A stretch of DNA of 64,000 nucleotides from Agromyces luteolus (GTDB lineage: Bacteria; Actinomycetota; Actinomycetes; Actinomycetales; Microbacteriaceae), in assembly GCF_009729855.1 (NCBI RefSeq), contig NZ_WODA01000017.1, forward strand, positions 1 through 64,000. The letters run 5' to 3'. Made by a program: the position numbers and the translations under genes. Positions 16,669 to 25,562 of the stretch are shown here, piece after piece. Position 1 is the stretch's first letter; each line of letters starts with the position of its first letter. Below the pieces are notes generated by a model, which worked only from the letters and a program-made list of their open reading frames with translations, searched no databases and was not told the DNA's origin.

Positions 16669-18609
16669 TCAGACGGTCGGCACCTCGGGCTGCTCGGCCT
16701 GCTGCCGGTAGAGCGAGGCGTAGACGCCGCCCTGGGCGAGCAGCTCGGCGTGCGTGCCGCGCTCGGCGATGCGGCCGGCGACGACGACGAAGATCACGTC
16801 GGCCGACACGACCGTCGAGAGACGGTGCGCGATGGCGATCGTCGTGCGGCCGCGCGAGGCGTCGTCGAGCGCGGCCTGGACGACGCGCTCGCTGATGGTG
16901 TCGAGCGCGCTCGTCGCCTCGTCGAGCACGAGCACCGCCGGATCCTTCAGCAGCACGCGCGCGATCGCGATGCGCTGCTTCTCGCCGCCCGAGAGGCGAT
17001 AGCCGCGCTCGCCCACGACCGTGTCGTAGGCCTCGGGGAACGACGCGATCGTCTCGTGGATGTTCGCCGCCCGCGCCGCCGCCTCGAGCTCGGCGTCGGT
17101 CGCATCGGGCTTCGCGTAGCGCAGGTTCTCGGCGATCGACGCGTGGAAGAGGTAGGTCTCCTGGCTCACGACGCCGATGTTCGACACGAGCGACTCGTGC
17201 TCGAGGTCGCGCACGTCGACGCCCGCGAAGCGCACCGCCCCACCCGTCGCCTCGTAGAGCCGCGGGACCAGGTAGGACACCGTCGTCTTGCCCGCGCCGC
17301 TCGGCCCGACGAAGGCGGCGTACTGCCCCGGCTCGATCGTGAACGACACGTCGTCGAGGGTGGGCCGACCGTCGTCGTCGGCGTCGGGGTACCGGAACGA
17401 GACGTGGTCGAACTCGACGCGGCCGAGGAGCGGCCGGCCCGAGGCATCCGTCGTCACCGCCGGAGGCACCGGGCGCGCGTCGGGCGCATCGGTGATCGCC
17501 GGCCGCAGGTCGAGGTACTCGAAGATGCGCGCGAAGAGCGCGCCCGAGGTCTGCAGGTCGAGCGCCACGCGCATGAGCGCCATGAGCGGGAACAGGAGGC
17601 GCGCCTGCACCGTGGTGAAGGCCACGATCGTGCCGGCCGAGATGTCGGTCGTGCCGCCCGTGATGAGCCAGCCCGACGCGAGGTACACGATCGCCGGGAT
17701 CGCCGACATGAAGATGCCGACCATCGCGAAGAACCACTGGCCCGTCATCTGCTGGCGCACCTGGAGGGCGATCTGGTTGTCGTTCTCGTCGCTGTAGCGC
17801 GCGATCTCGCTGCGCTGCCGCGTGAAGCTCTTGGAGAGCAGGATGCCCGACACCGACAGGGTCTCCTGCGTGATCGCCGTCATCTCGGAGAGGGACTCCT
17901 GCGTCTTCGCCGCGATGCGCGCGCGCACCTGGCCGACCCGGCGCTGCGCGATGACCATGACCGGCAGCAGCACGAGCGCGATGAGCGTGAGCTGCCAGTT
18001 GAGCAGGAGCATCGCCACGAACGCGGCGAGCACGGTGACCGTGTTGCCGAGCACGCTCGAGACCGTGTTGGTGAGCACGGATGCCACGCCGCCGACGTCG
18101 TTCTGCAGGCGCGACTGGATGACGCCCGTCTTCGTGCGCGTGAAGAAGCTGAGCTCCATGCGCTGGAGGTGCGTGAACATCCGCACTCGGAGCGCACCCA
18201 TCACCCGGTTGCCGACGGTGGCCGTGAGCCAGGTCTGCCAGACGCCGAGGAGCGAGGAGACGACGAACACCGCGAGCATCGCGACGACGATCGCCGTGAG
18301 GACGGGCAGGTTCGGGCTCATCACCTGCCCGTCGGCTCCGACCGGGAAGAGCCCCTCGTCGAAGGCCCGCTCCGTGAGCAGCGGCGGGATGACGCTGAAC
18401 GCGGCGCTCACGAGCACCAGGACGATCGTGGTCGTCAGCGCGACCTTGTGCGGGGCGAACAGCTCGGCGATGCGGCGCATGAGGTGCGGGATCTTCGGCG
18501 CCTCCGCGTTCTCGGCGCGCTGCGCCGACTCGTCGACCCCGCTGATACGGGTGCGGGGCTTGCCCATCCGCCCCGACTGCCCGCCCGGGGCGCTCGCGTG
18601 CATGCTCAT
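16669..18609 (-). CDS. ABC exporter, fused permease-ATPase (MsbA/LmrA type)
   Basis: Half-size type IV ABC exporter (646 aa) that would work as a dimer in the cytoplasmic membrane. An N-terminal extension of about 50 residues precedes six transmembrane helices (about 55-370). The nucleotide-binding domain has Walker A VGPSGAGKTTVSY, signature RLSGGEKQRIAIARVLL, Walker B VLVLDEATSALD and the H-loop IAIAHRLSTV. Family members export lipids, drugs or peptides; cargo cannot be deduced. The ATG at 18609 is followed by MSMHASAPGG. The gene stands alone, with a strong stem-loop between it and the sugar-permease gene upstream. Confidence 0.93.
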   Translation of the reverse strand: MSMHASAPGGQSGRMGKPRTRISGVDESAQRAENAEAPKIPHLMRRIAELFAPHKVALTTTIVLVLVSAAFSVIPPLLTERAFDEGLFPVGADGQVMSPNLPVLTAIVVAMLAVFVVSSLLGVWQTWLTATVGNRVMGALRVRMFTHLQRMELSFFTRTKTGVIQSRLQNDVGGVASVLTNTVSSVLGNTVTVLAAFVAMLLLNWQLTLIALVLLPVMVIAQRRVGQVRARIAAKTQESLSEMTAITQETLSVSGILLSKSFTRQRSEIARYSDENDNQIALQVRQQMTGQWFFAMVGIFMSAIPAIVYLASGWLITGGTTDISAGTIVAFTTVQARLLFPLMALMRVALDLQTSGALFARIFEYLDLRPAITDAPDARPVPPAVTTDASGRPLLGRVEFDHVSFRYPDADDDGRPTLDDVSFTIEPGQYAAFVGPSGAGKTTVSYLVPRLYEATGGAVRFAGVDVRDLEHESLVSNIGVVSQETYLFHASIAENLRYAKPDATDAELEAAARAANIHETIASFPEAYDTVVGERGYRLSGGEKQRIAIARVLLKDPAVLVLDEATSALDTISERVVQAALDDASRGRTTIAIAHRLSTVVSADVIFVVVAGRIAERGTHAELLAQGGVYASLYRQQAEQPEVPTV

Positions 18610-18688
18610 GCATCGAGCCTAGGCGGGCCCGCCGACGGGTCGGCCGCCCGGTCCCCGCCCGACTGCGGCCGTTCGCGGACGGCGTGAC

Positions 18689-18720
18689 GGCGGGGCGGAT
18701 GCCTCGGCATCCGCCCCGCC
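18689..18720 (-). terminator. Strong stem-loop after the maltose-type permease operon
   Basis: GGCGGGGCGGATGCC at 18689-18703 and GGCATCCGCCCCGCC at 18706-18720 form a perfect 15-bp arm pair. A second perfect palindrome GGATGCCGCGGCATCC follows at 18731-18746. Located immediately downstream of the permease stop at 18758, it is the probable operon terminator. Confidence 0.7.
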
Positions 18721-18757
18721 GACGTGCGACGGATGCCGCGGCATCCGCCCCGTTCGC

Positions 18758-19750
18758 TCAGCCCTTCGTCGCGCCCGCCAGGAGGCCTCGCACGAAGTAC
18801 CTCTGGAGGCTGAAGAACACGATGAGCGGGATGACGATCGAGATGAACGCGCCCGCCGTGAGGAGCTCCCACGCCTGGCCTCTCGTACCGGTCAACTCCG
18901 CCAATCGCTGGGTGAGTGGCGCGACGTCCTGTGTGCCGCCGGAGAAGATCAGCGCCACGAGCAGGTCGTTCCACACCCAGATGAACTGGAAGATCGCGAA
19001 CGACGCGATGGCCGGGGTGGCCAGCGGCAGCACGATGCGGAAGAAGATCTGCCCGTGCGTGGCGCCGTCCACTCGCGCCGCCTCGATGACGTCGCCGGGG
19101 ATCTCGGAGATGAAGTTGTGCAGCAGGAAGATGGCCAGCGGCATCGCGAACATCGCGTGCGCGAGCCACACCGGTGCGTAGTTCTGCTCCGGGATGATCG
19201 GGACCACGTCGTGCAGCCACGCCTGCATCGGCCGCAGCCAGATCGAGAAGGTCTGCAGGAGCGGCACGAGGGCCATCTGCAGCGGCACGATCTGGAGGGC
19301 GAACACGAAGATGAACAGCGCGTTCGCGCCCCGGAACTTGATCCACGCGAACGCGTACGCGGCCATCGTCGCGAGCACGAGCGGGATCAGGGTGCCGAGC
19401 AGGGTGATCGCGATCGAGTTCACGATGTACGCGCCGAGCTGCGGCGACGACGCCGACGGCGAGAGCAGGACCTCGGCGTAGTTGTCGAACGTGAAGCCCG
19501 GGTTCTGGAAGATCGTCCACCACCCGGTCGTGCGGATCAGCTCCGCGGGCCGGAACGAGGAGATGAAGAGGCCGAACGTCGGGATCGTCCACAGGACGGC
19601 GATGATGAGGGAGACGATCGTGGCGGTGCGCGAGGTCAGGCGCTTCTTGACCCGCGCCGTCTTCGGCCGGCCGTATTCCGCTTCCTCGGCGGCCTCGAGC
19701 GATCCCTTGTCCTTGCTGACCGGGAGGTCGGCGGGTGCGACGCTGCTCAT
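18758..19750 (-). CDS. Sugar ABC transporter permease (MalG type)
   Basis: Second membrane component of a CUT1 (oligosaccharide) importer, 330 aa. Six or so hydrophobic segments start at about residue 50. The EAA loop is EAARVDGATHGQIFFRIVLP, with the conserved Gly that contacts the ATPase. The start ATG at 19750 (MSSVAPADLP) overlaps the upstream permease stop as ATGA. No ATPase gene occurs in this operon, so it probably uses a shared MsiK-type ATPase encoded elsewhere. An N-terminal cytoplasmic extension of about 45 residues precedes the first helix. Confidence 0.93.
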   Translation of the reverse strand: MSSVAPADLPVSKDKGSLEAAEEAEYGRPKTARVKKRLTSRTATIVSLIIAVLWTIPTFGLFISSFRPAELIRTTGWWTIFQNPGFTFDNYAEVLLSPSASSPQLGAYIVNSIAITLLGTLIPLVLATMAAYAFAWIKFRGANALFIFVFALQIVPLQMALVPLLQTFSIWLRPMQAWLHDVVPIIPEQNYAPVWLAHAMFAMPLAIFLLHNFISEIPGDVIEAARVDGATHGQIFFRIVLPLATPAIASFAIFQFIWVWNDLLVALIFSGGTQDVAPLTQRLAELTGTRGQAWELLTAGAFISIVIPLIVFFSLQRYFVRGLLAGATKG

Positions 19751-20718
19751 CGGATCTCCCTCTGCTTCCGGAGGACGTTGACGTTGTAGATGACGATCGG
19801 CATCACGAGCAGGAAGAGGATCAGCGCCAGTGCGGAGCCTCGTCCGATCTCGCTCGCGCGGAACGCCTGGGTGTACATCTCGTTCGCGATGACGCTCGTG
19901 TTGAAGTTTCCGGCGGTCATCGTACGGACGATGTCGAAGACCTTCAGCGTCGCGATGGAGATCGTGGTGACGACCACGACCAGGGCCCCTCGGATGCCCG
20001 GGATCGTGACGTTCAGGAAGCGCTGCCACGCGTTCGTGCCGTCGAGCTGCGCCGCCTCGATCTGCTCGGTCGGCACGCCCTTGATGGCGGCGCTCAGGAG
20101 CACCATCGCGAAGCCCGTCTGGATCCAGATCATGACGACGATCAACAGGAACGTGTTGATCGGGTCGGTCTGGAGCCATTGGACGGGTTCGCCGCCGAAC
20201 GTCACGACGAGCGCGTTCAGGAGGCCGATCTGGTCGCGCTCGCCCGAGCGGTACTCGTAGACGAAGCGCCAGATGATGCCGGCGCCCACGAACGAGATCG
20301 CGATCGGCATGAACAGGATCACCTTGTAGTACTTCTCGCCGCGCGACTTGTCGATGAAGACCGCGTAGGCGAGGCCGATCGCCGTGGAGATCGTCGGCAC
20401 GAGCAGCACCCAGATGATCGTGTTGATCAGGGTCCGGATCGCCGTGGGTTGCGTGAACGTCCAGATGAAGTTGTCCATCGTGAACGCGCCGCCGGAGTCC
20501 TGGAAGGCCAGGATGCTCGTGCGGATCGCCGGGTACACGAGGCCGACGGCGAGGAAGAGCAGCGCCGGGGTGAGGAATCCCGCGAGCTGCCAGTAGTCAC
20601 GGCCCCGTTTCGGGGCCTTGTCGATGAAGAAGATCAGGAGGCCGATGATCGCCGCGAAGATCGCGAGCCCCATCACCACCTGGAGGATCTTGCCGAGCAG
20701 GTCGCCCGTGGTCATCAT
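19747..20718 (-). CDS. Sugar ABC transporter permease (MalF type)
   Basis: First membrane component of the same CUT1 importer, 323 aa. An N-terminal hydrophobic segment (about 7-31) is followed by the core permease domain with EAA loop EAAQLDGTNAWQRFLNVTIP. ATG at 20718; its stop overlaps the start of the MalG-type gene. It follows the binding-lipoprotein gene after a strong stem-loop, an arrangement that often keeps the binding protein more abundant than the membrane proteins. Regulation is probably by the divergent LacI regulator. Confidence 0.93.
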   Translation of the reverse strand: MMTTGDLLGKILQVVMGLAIFAAIIGLLIFFIDKAPKRGRDYWQLAGFLTPALLFLAVGLVYPAIRTSILAFQDSGGAFTMDNFIWTFTQPTAIRTLINTIIWVLLVPTISTAIGLAYAVFIDKSRGEKYYKVILFMPIAISFVGAGIIWRFVYEYRSGERDQIGLLNALVVTFGGEPVQWLQTDPINTFLLIVVMIWIQTGFAMVLLSAAIKGVPTEQIEAAQLDGTNAWQRFLNVTIPGIRGALVVVVTTISIATLKVFDIVRTMTAGNFNTSVIANEMYTQAFRASEIGRGSALALILFLLVMPIVIYNVNVLRKQREIR

Positions 20719-20749
20719 GCCTCCCGGTTCGTCGTTGAATCTGGGGGTC

Positions 20750-20782
20750 CCGAGGGGCGGGGTGCCTCACCCCGCCCCTCGG
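20750..20782 (-). terminator. Perfect 15-bp stem-loop between binding protein and permeases
   Basis: CCGAGGGGCGGGGTG (20750-20764) and CACCCCGCCCCTCGG (20768-20782) pair perfectly around a CCT loop. Lying between the binding-protein stop and the MalF-type start, it is likely a partial terminator or RNA-stabilising hairpin, as in malE-malF type operons. Confidence 0.65.
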
Positions 20783-20826
20783 TCATACCGCGTGCGACCC
20801 GTGGGGCGCGCGCGGCGCGCGGACGA

Positions 20827-22185
20827 TCAGCTGCTGGGCCAGCTGGCCTCGATCGTGTCGAGCACCGACTCGGTGCTGTCACCGCTCACCCAGGCCACGA
20901 TGCCCTTCCAGAAGGAATCGGCGCCGACGGCACCGGGCATCAGGTCGGAGCCGTCGAACCGGAACGTGGTCTCGGGGTCCTGGAGGATCTCGATGGACTG
21001 CACGAGCAGCTCGCTCGACGCGTTCTCGGGGTCGACGCCCTGGTTGGCGCTGATGACGCCGCCCAGGCTGACGCGGTTGTTCGCCCACGTGTCGCTCGAG
21101 AGGAACGTGCGCACCGCCTCGACCTCCTCGGCCTCGGTGAAGGCCACGACGATCTCGCCGCCACCGGTCACCGACAGCGGGTCGTCGGCGTCGGCCGGCG
21201 GGAGCAGGAAGCCGAACACGGTCCCGTCGGAGGCCACGGTGTTCTCGTCGCCGCCCTCGGGGTTCCAGAAGGTCTCGTAGAACGACGCCTGGTGGTGCAG
21301 CGAGCACTCGCCGTCGAGGATCGGCAGGCCGGCCGTCTGGAACGCCTCGGTGATCTGCGTCGACACGTCTCCGATGCCGCCGTTGACCATGTCGTCGTTC
21401 TTCAGGTACTCGCCCACCGCGTCGAAGGCCTCGGCCACCTGCGGGTCGTTGAACGGGATCTCGTGGGTCACCCACTGGTCGTACACGTCGGCGCCGTGCA
21501 GGCGCAGCATGTAGTCCTCGACCCAGTCGGTGCCGGGCCAGCCGGTCGCCTCACCGGACTCCAGGCCGACGCACCACGGCTTGTGGTCGCCCTCGTCGGC
21601 GATCGTCTGCGCCAGGTCGGAGAGTTCGTCGAGGGTCTGCGGGATCTCGTAGCCCTTCTCCTCGAACTCCGCCGGCGAGTACCAGACGTAGCCCTTGATG
21701 CTCGCCATGAGCGGGGCGCCGTAGAAGGTGTCGTTGTAGGTGCCGTAGCCCTTCCAGTCCTCCGACCACCATTCGTCGACGTTGGCCTCGACCGACTCGG
21801 AGCCGGGGATCAGCCAACCGCCGTCCGCGAGCCGCTGGACGAGTCCGGGCTGGGGCACGAAGCCGATGTCGGGTGCGTTGCCGCCCTCGGCCAGGACCGC
21901 GATCTGCGCCTCGAACTCGCTCGAGCCCTGGTAGTCGATCGAAATGCCGGTGCAGGTCGCGAAGTCGGACCAGGATTCGACGAGCCGATCGGCCTCGAGG
22001 TCGAGGATCGTTCCACCGATCGTGACCTCGGCGCCGTCGAAGGTGCCGTACTCCTCGTAGTCCGCGCAGTCGACGTCGCCCGCGTCCTCGCTCGCGATGT
22101 CGCCGGTACACGCCGTGAGCGCCAGGCCGGCCGCCGCGGCCACCGCGACGGGGGCCGCCCAACGGCGATGCCGTGTGAGTCTCAT
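20827..22185 (-). CDS. Oligosaccharide-binding lipoprotein (CUT1 importer)
   Basis: Extracytoplasmic solute-binding protein family 1, 452 aa, delivering an oligosaccharide (for example an alpha- or beta-glucoside) to the two permeases. The signal peptide ends in lipobox LALTAC with Cys26. The mature protein has features of the family such as DIGFVPQPGLVQRL and WYSPAEFEEKGYEIP. The ATG at 22185 has GAGGAG about 6 nt upstream; a longer open frame upstream was rejected because the signal peptide starts here. It is first in its operon and divergent from its LacI regulator, with two operator-like dyads between. The sugar is not determinable. Confidence 0.92.
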   Translation of the reverse strand: MRLTRHRRWAAPVAVAAAAGLALTACTGDIASEDAGDVDCADYEEYGTFDGAEVTIGGTILDLEADRLVESWSDFATCTGISIDYQGSSEFEAQIAVLAEGGNAPDIGFVPQPGLVQRLADGGWLIPGSESVEANVDEWWSEDWKGYGTYNDTFYGAPLMASIKGYVWYSPAEFEEKGYEIPQTLDELSDLAQTIADEGDHKPWCVGLESGEATGWPGTDWVEDYMLRLHGADVYDQWVTHEIPFNDPQVAEAFDAVGEYLKNDDMVNGGIGDVSTQITEAFQTAGLPILDGECSLHHQASFYETFWNPEGGDENTVASDGTVFGFLLPPADADDPLSVTGGGEIVVAFTEAEEVEAVRTFLSSDTWANNRVSLGGVISANQGVDPENASSELLVQSIEILQDPETTFRFDGSDLMPGAVGADSFWKGIVAWVSGDSTESVLDTIEASWPSS

Positions 22186-22222
22186 GTCATCTCCTCGTTG
22201 AGTGTGGTGCAGGGCGGAACCG

Positions 22223-22328
22223 GGAACCGGTTCCAGACCCCACGCTAGGCGACCGCGGCGGCGGCGGGCAAGGGTTGGCCGGGTCACGATCGCGTGACGG
22301 ATGGCTCGGGTGTGGCACCGGTTCCACA
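22223..22328. promoter_or_regulatory. Two LacI operators between importer and regulator genes
   Basis: GGAACCGGTTCC at 22223-22234 is a perfect 12-bp palindrome. TGTGGCACCGGTTCCACA at 22311-22328 is an 18-bp dyad with one mismatched pair. Both share the ACCGGTTCC core with the central CpG typical of LacI-family sites, and they flank the divergent promoters of the binding-protein operon and the regulator. Confidence 0.7.
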
Positions 22329-22379
22329 CCTCCGGCGATTCGCGTACACTCCGTTCGCAAGCCCGATGGAGGGAGCGTG

Positions 22380-23444
22380 ATGACCGCGATCTCGGATGTC
22401 GCGCGCCTGGCCGGCGTCTCGAAGTCGACGGCCTCACGGGCACTGTCGGGTCGCGGGTACGTCTCCGAGGCCACTCGCCTCCGGGTCGTCGAGGCCGCTG
22501 CCGAGATCGGCTACATCGCCTCGCCGAACGCCGCGAGCCTCGTCACGGGCCGGACGAAGAACGTCGGCGTCGTCATCCCGTTCGTCAACCGCTGGTTCTT
22601 CGGCGAGGTGCTCGAGGGCATGGAGCGGACGCTGCTCGCCGCGGGGTACGACCTCACGCTCTACAACCTCGCCCTCTCGGGTCCCGACCGCGACCGCGTC
22701 TTCGACTTCTTCCTCGCCCGCAAGCGGGTCGACGCGGTCATCGCGGTGGGCGTCGACCTCACCGAGCGCGAGGTCGAGGTCATCGAGGGCCGCGGCAAGC
22801 CCATCATCGCGCTCGGCGGCACCGGGCCCGGCGCGCCCCGGCTCGCCATCGACGACCGCGGCGCCGCGCGGCTCGCCACCGAGCACCTCATCGACCTCGG
22901 CCACGAGCGCATCGCCCACCTCGCCGGGGCCGGCGCCGGATCCGCGGCGCGCAGCGTGCAGGCGCTCCGCAGGGCGGGGTTCGCCGATGCGATGCGCGAG
23001 GCGGACCTCCACCCGGTCGGCGAGTCGGACGGCATGGTCGAGGCCGAGATGACGCTGCCCGGCGGATACGCGGCGGCGCTGCAACTGCTCGGGCATCCGG
23101 CGACCAGACCGACCGCCATCTTCGCCGCGTCCGACGAGGTCGCGTTCGGCGCGATGCGAGCCGCCGAACGACTGGGGATCTCCCTGCCGGGGTCCCTCTC
23201 GATCGTGGGCTTCGACGGTCACGAGCACGCCGAGTTGTATGGCCTCACGACGATCGAGCAGTTCCCGCGCGTGCAGGGCCGCTTCGCGGTCGACGCCGTG
23301 ATGCGGCTCCTCGGCGAGCCGACCGGCGACGCCGATCCGGTGACGCCCGACGGGCTCCCCGACTTCGACCGGCCGCTCGAGACGAGGCTCGTGGTGCGGA
23401 GCAGCACGACGGCGCCGTCGGCGAGGTCGCTCGTCGCGCGCTGA
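22380..23444 (+). CDS. LacI-family transcriptional regulator
   Basis: 354-aa regulator with an N-terminal LacI helix-turn-helix (ISDVARLAGVSKSTASRALS) and a C-terminal sugar-binding domain. Typical motifs are VGVVIPFVNRWFFGEVLEGM and the dimer/effector region ASDEVAFGAMRAAERLG. The ATG at 22380 follows GGAGGGAGC; a GTG one codon earlier is possible. It is transcribed divergently from the maltose-type importer and most likely represses it through the ACCGGTTCC dyads in the shared promoter region, with release by the transported sugar. Confidence 0.93.
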   Translation: MTAISDVARLAGVSKSTASRALSGRGYVSEATRLRVVEAAAEIGYIASPNAASLVTGRTKNVGVVIPFVNRWFFGEVLEGMERTLLAAGYDLTLYNLALSGPDRDRVFDFFLARKRVDAVIAVGVDLTEREVEVIEGRGKPIIALGGTGPGAPRLAIDDRGAARLATEHLIDLGHERIAHLAGAGAGSAARSVQALRRAGFADAMREADLHPVGESDGMVEAEMTLPGGYAAALQLLGHPATRPTAIFAASDEVAFGAMRAAERLGISLPGSLSIVGFDGHEHAELYGLTTIEQFPRVQGRFAVDAVMRLLGEPTGDADPVTPDGLPDFDRPLETRLVVRSSTTAPSARSLVAR

Positions 23445-23575
23445 CGCGGGCCGCGCGAGCCGTCTCAGGGTCAGCCCGGTGGCATCCCCGTCGTGCCGTC
23501 CGTAACGTCCGCCGTGGGCCGTCATCCGGCACCGAGCGGATGGCGTGAGGCCCGACTCGGACGAAGGAGGGCATC

Positions 23576-24157
23576 ATGAGCGCCGAGGGAATCACACTGC
23601 AGCGACTGGCCCGCGGAGGCGGGTACGACGGGCCCAACGACGGAAGTCCCGGCCCGAACACCTGGCGGGCGCTGCAACGGCTCGTCACGGGCTACGGGTA
23701 CACCGGCCCGATCGACGGCGCACCCGGAAGCAACACCTGGCGGGCGCTCCAGCGCTTCGCGGCGCTCGGCGGCTACGCCGGACCGGTCGACGGGGTCATG
23801 GGAGTCCAGTCGTGGATGGGCGTCCAGCGCCTGCTCGCGCCGTTCAGCTACGTGACACCCGTCGACGGGATCCCGGACGCGGACACCTATCGCGCCCTCC
23901 AGACCATGGGCCGGATCGGCGGGTACTTCGGGCCCTACGACGGCGTCATGGGGCCGAACTCGTGGCGCGGAGTCCAGACGATCCTCGCCGGCGCCGGCTA
24001 CACGGGGCCGATCGACGGCGTCGCCGGACCGAACACATGGCGCGGCATCCAGCGGATCGCCCAGCGCGGGGGCTATTCGGGCCCGATCGACGGCGTGCCG
24101 GGGCCGAACACGTACGCCGGGATCGAGGCGCTCCTCGTCCGCAGCGAACACGACTGA
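23576..24157 (+). CDS. Protein of seven 25-aa peptidoglycan-binding-like repeats
   Basis: 193-aa protein made almost wholly of seven tandem 25-residue repeats with consensus LQRLxxxGGYxGPIDGVxGPNTWRA, from about residue 8 to 182. The repeats look like the core of the PG_binding_1 fold (helix, G-Y-x-G-P-x-D-G turn, helix). The second helix of one unit serves as the first helix of the next, so a solenoid is likely. No signal peptide, catalytic domain or sortase site is present. ATG at 23576 has GAAGGAGG upstream. Function unknown; binding to cell wall or a glycan polymer is an inference. An 18-bp stem terminator follows. Confidence 0.85.
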   Translation: MSAEGITLQRLARGGGYDGPNDGSPGPNTWRALQRLVTGYGYTGPIDGAPGSNTWRALQRFAALGGYAGPVDGVMGVQSWMGVQRLLAPFSYVTPVDGIPDADTYRALQTMGRIGGYFGPYDGVMGPNSWRGVQTILAGAGYTGPIDGVAGPNTWRGIQRIAQRGGYSGPIDGVPGPNTYAGIEALLVRSEHD

Positions 24158-24170
24158 GTCGAGCGAGACG

Positions 24171-24211
24171 ACGGATGCCCCGTGCCGAGCGAATCGGCAC
24201 GGGGCATCCGT
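24171..24211. terminator. Bidirectional terminator hairpin
   Basis: An 18-bp perfect stem (24171-24188 with 24194-24211, sequence beginning ACGGATGCCCCGTGCCGA) closes on a GCGAA loop. It lies between the repeat-protein gene (+) and rplL (-), which converge, and can serve both directions. Confidence 0.8.
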
Positions 24212-24265
24212 GTGTTCAGGTGACGCGGGTCACCTCAAGCTGCGACCCTCTCGCGAGGGCGGCGA

Positions 24266-24655
24266 TCACTTGAGGGTGACGGTCGCGCCGGCCTCCTCGA
24301 GCGAGGCCTTCGCCTTGTCGGCGGTCTCCTTGTTCGCGCCCTCGAGCACGGCCTTCGGAGCACCGTCGACGACGGCCTTCGCCTCGCCGAGGCCGAGCGA
24401 GGTGAGCTCGCGGACGACCTTGATGACCTGGATCTTCTTGTCGCCGGCAGCCTCGAGGATGACGTCGAACGAGTCCTTCTCCTCGACCTCCTCGGCAGCG
24501 GCGCCACCGCCGGCGGCGGCCGGGCCGGCAACGGCGACGGGGGCGGCCGCGGTGACCTCGAAGGTCTCCTCGAACGCCTTGACGAACTCCGAGAGCTCGA
24601 TGAGGGTCAGGCCCTTGAACTGCTCGAGCAGCTCCTCAGTGGACAGCTTCGCCAT
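24266..24655 (-). CDS. rplL: 50S ribosomal protein L7/L12
   Basis: Ribosome stalk protein that recruits translation GTPases; 129 aa, normal length. An N-terminal dimerisation domain ([20 protein letters not shown]), an Ala/Gly/Pro-rich hinge at about 36-50, and the C-terminal factor-binding domain ([20 protein letters not shown]) are all present. It follows rplJ by 50 bp in the standard L10-L7/L12 operon. ATG at 24655 has AGGAGAA upstream. Expression is expected to be coupled to rplJ through the leader upstream of that gene. Confidence 0.98.
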   Translation of the reverse strand: MAKLSTEELLEQFKGLTLIELSEFVKAFEETFEVTAAAPVAVAGPAAAGGGAAAEEVEEKDSFDVILEAAGDKKIQVIKVVRELTSLGLGEAKAVVDGAPKAVLEGANKETADKAKASLEEAGATVTLK

Positions 24656-24705
24656 GATTCTTCTCCTTAGATTTCCTGGTAACTCACCGCTTGAGAGGCT
24701 CGCGC

Positions 24706-25221
24706 CTACGCAGCGGACTCCTGCTTCTCACGCAGCGCGTCGACCGTGCGGACGGCCTTCGAGAGCGGTGCGTTGAACAGATATGCGGCTCCGAACAGCG
24801 AGGCCTTGAAGGCGCCGGCGAGCTTCGCCAGGAGCACTTCGCGGGACTCGAGGTCGGCGAGCTTGCCTACCTCTTCGGCGGTCAGGGGCTTGCCATCGAA
24901 GTAGCCGCCCTTGACCACGAGGAGGGGGTTCGCCTTGGCGAAGTCACGCAGCGACTTCGCGACGGCGACCGGGTCGCCGTGCACGAACGCGATCGCCGAC
25001 GGGCCCTTGAGGTCGTCGTCGAACGCGGAGATCCCGGCCTTGTTGGCCGCGATCTTGGTCAGCGTGTTCTTCACCACGGCGTAGCTCGCGTCCCCACTGA
25101 TGGACTTGCGCAGCGTCTTGAGCTGGGCAACAGTGAGGCCGCGGTATTCGGTCAGCAGAACGGCGGTCGAGCTCTCGAACAGGTTCGTGAGTTCGGCAAC
25201 CGAGGCTTCCTTGTTCGCCAT
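24706..25221 (-). CDS. rplJ: 50S ribosomal protein L10
   Basis: Stalk base protein that binds 23S rRNA and holds L7/L12 dimers; 171 aa. The rRNA-binding N-terminus [15 protein letters not shown] and motif [12 protein letters not shown] are typical, and the C-terminal helix for L7/L12 binding follows. The ATG at 25221 is preferred because AAGGAG lies 7 nt upstream; an in-frame ATG at 25242 has none. It is preceded by a roughly 215-nt leader with a terminator and therefore probably autoregulated by L10. The usual rplK-rplA genes are not adjacent. Confidence 0.97.
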   Translation of the reverse strand: MANKEASVAELTNLFESSTAVLLTEYRGLTVAQLKTLRKSISGDASYAVVKNTLTKIAANKAGISAFDDDLKGPSAIAFVHGDPVAVAKSLRDFAKANPLLVVKGGYFDGKPLTAEEVGKLADLESREVLLAKLAGAFKASLFGAAYLFNAPLSKAVRTVDALREKQESAA

Positions 25222-25562
25222 GGCCACTCCTTGTGTCTTCAACGCGCATCGCGGTGGCGATGCACGGCCTTGGAGCGCTGGTGCAGATCTTGGGAAAGAA
25301 AAAGAGCTCCGGCGCAGTTGCGCGGAGCTCGGCTCGGGAAACCCGGGAAGTCTTCGTCACACCTGCGCGGGCACCTGTTCTCACAGGACTTCGGTCGGAT
25401 TCGCACGCGAACACGACAACCAGCGGTCTTCGGCTCAGAACACGATAACGGATGCCGCGGCCGCGGCCAAATCGATGGCGAACCTGCCCGATCGGGCAGC
25501 GTGCGCGGTCGGCGCTCGACGCGGCCGCCCGAGCGGACGATCCTGAGATGCGGGGTGAGGCC
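25222..25562. promoter_or_regulatory. rplJL leader and divergent upstream region
   Basis: The stretch holds the rplJL leader on the minus strand. A good minus-strand promoter is visible: TTGGCC (25465-25470), 17-bp spacer, TATCGT (25442-25447), which would give a leader of about 215 nt. The rest, up to the start of the orphan GNRAV-motif gene on the plus strand, shows no other gene that I can support. Confidence 0.6.
25294..25330 (-). terminator. Intrinsic terminator inside the rplJL leader
   Basis: On the minus strand GAGCTCCG-cgcaactgcgc-CGGAGCTC is followed by TTTTTCTTTC. This is the clearest U-tract terminator in the window and sits 73 bp upstream of the rplJ start, inside its own leader. 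An upstream hairpin CCTGT-GAGA-ACAGG (25374-25387) and a CGGG-ttt-CCCG stem may form alternative structures. This fits an L10-controlled attenuator. Confidence 0.75.

Noticed and set aside
25452..25562. Upstream starts for the GNRAV-motif gene
   Set aside because: The ATG at 25452 overlaps the rplJ promoter and lacks a ribosome site; the ATG at 25563 is better supported, though 25548 cannot be excluded.
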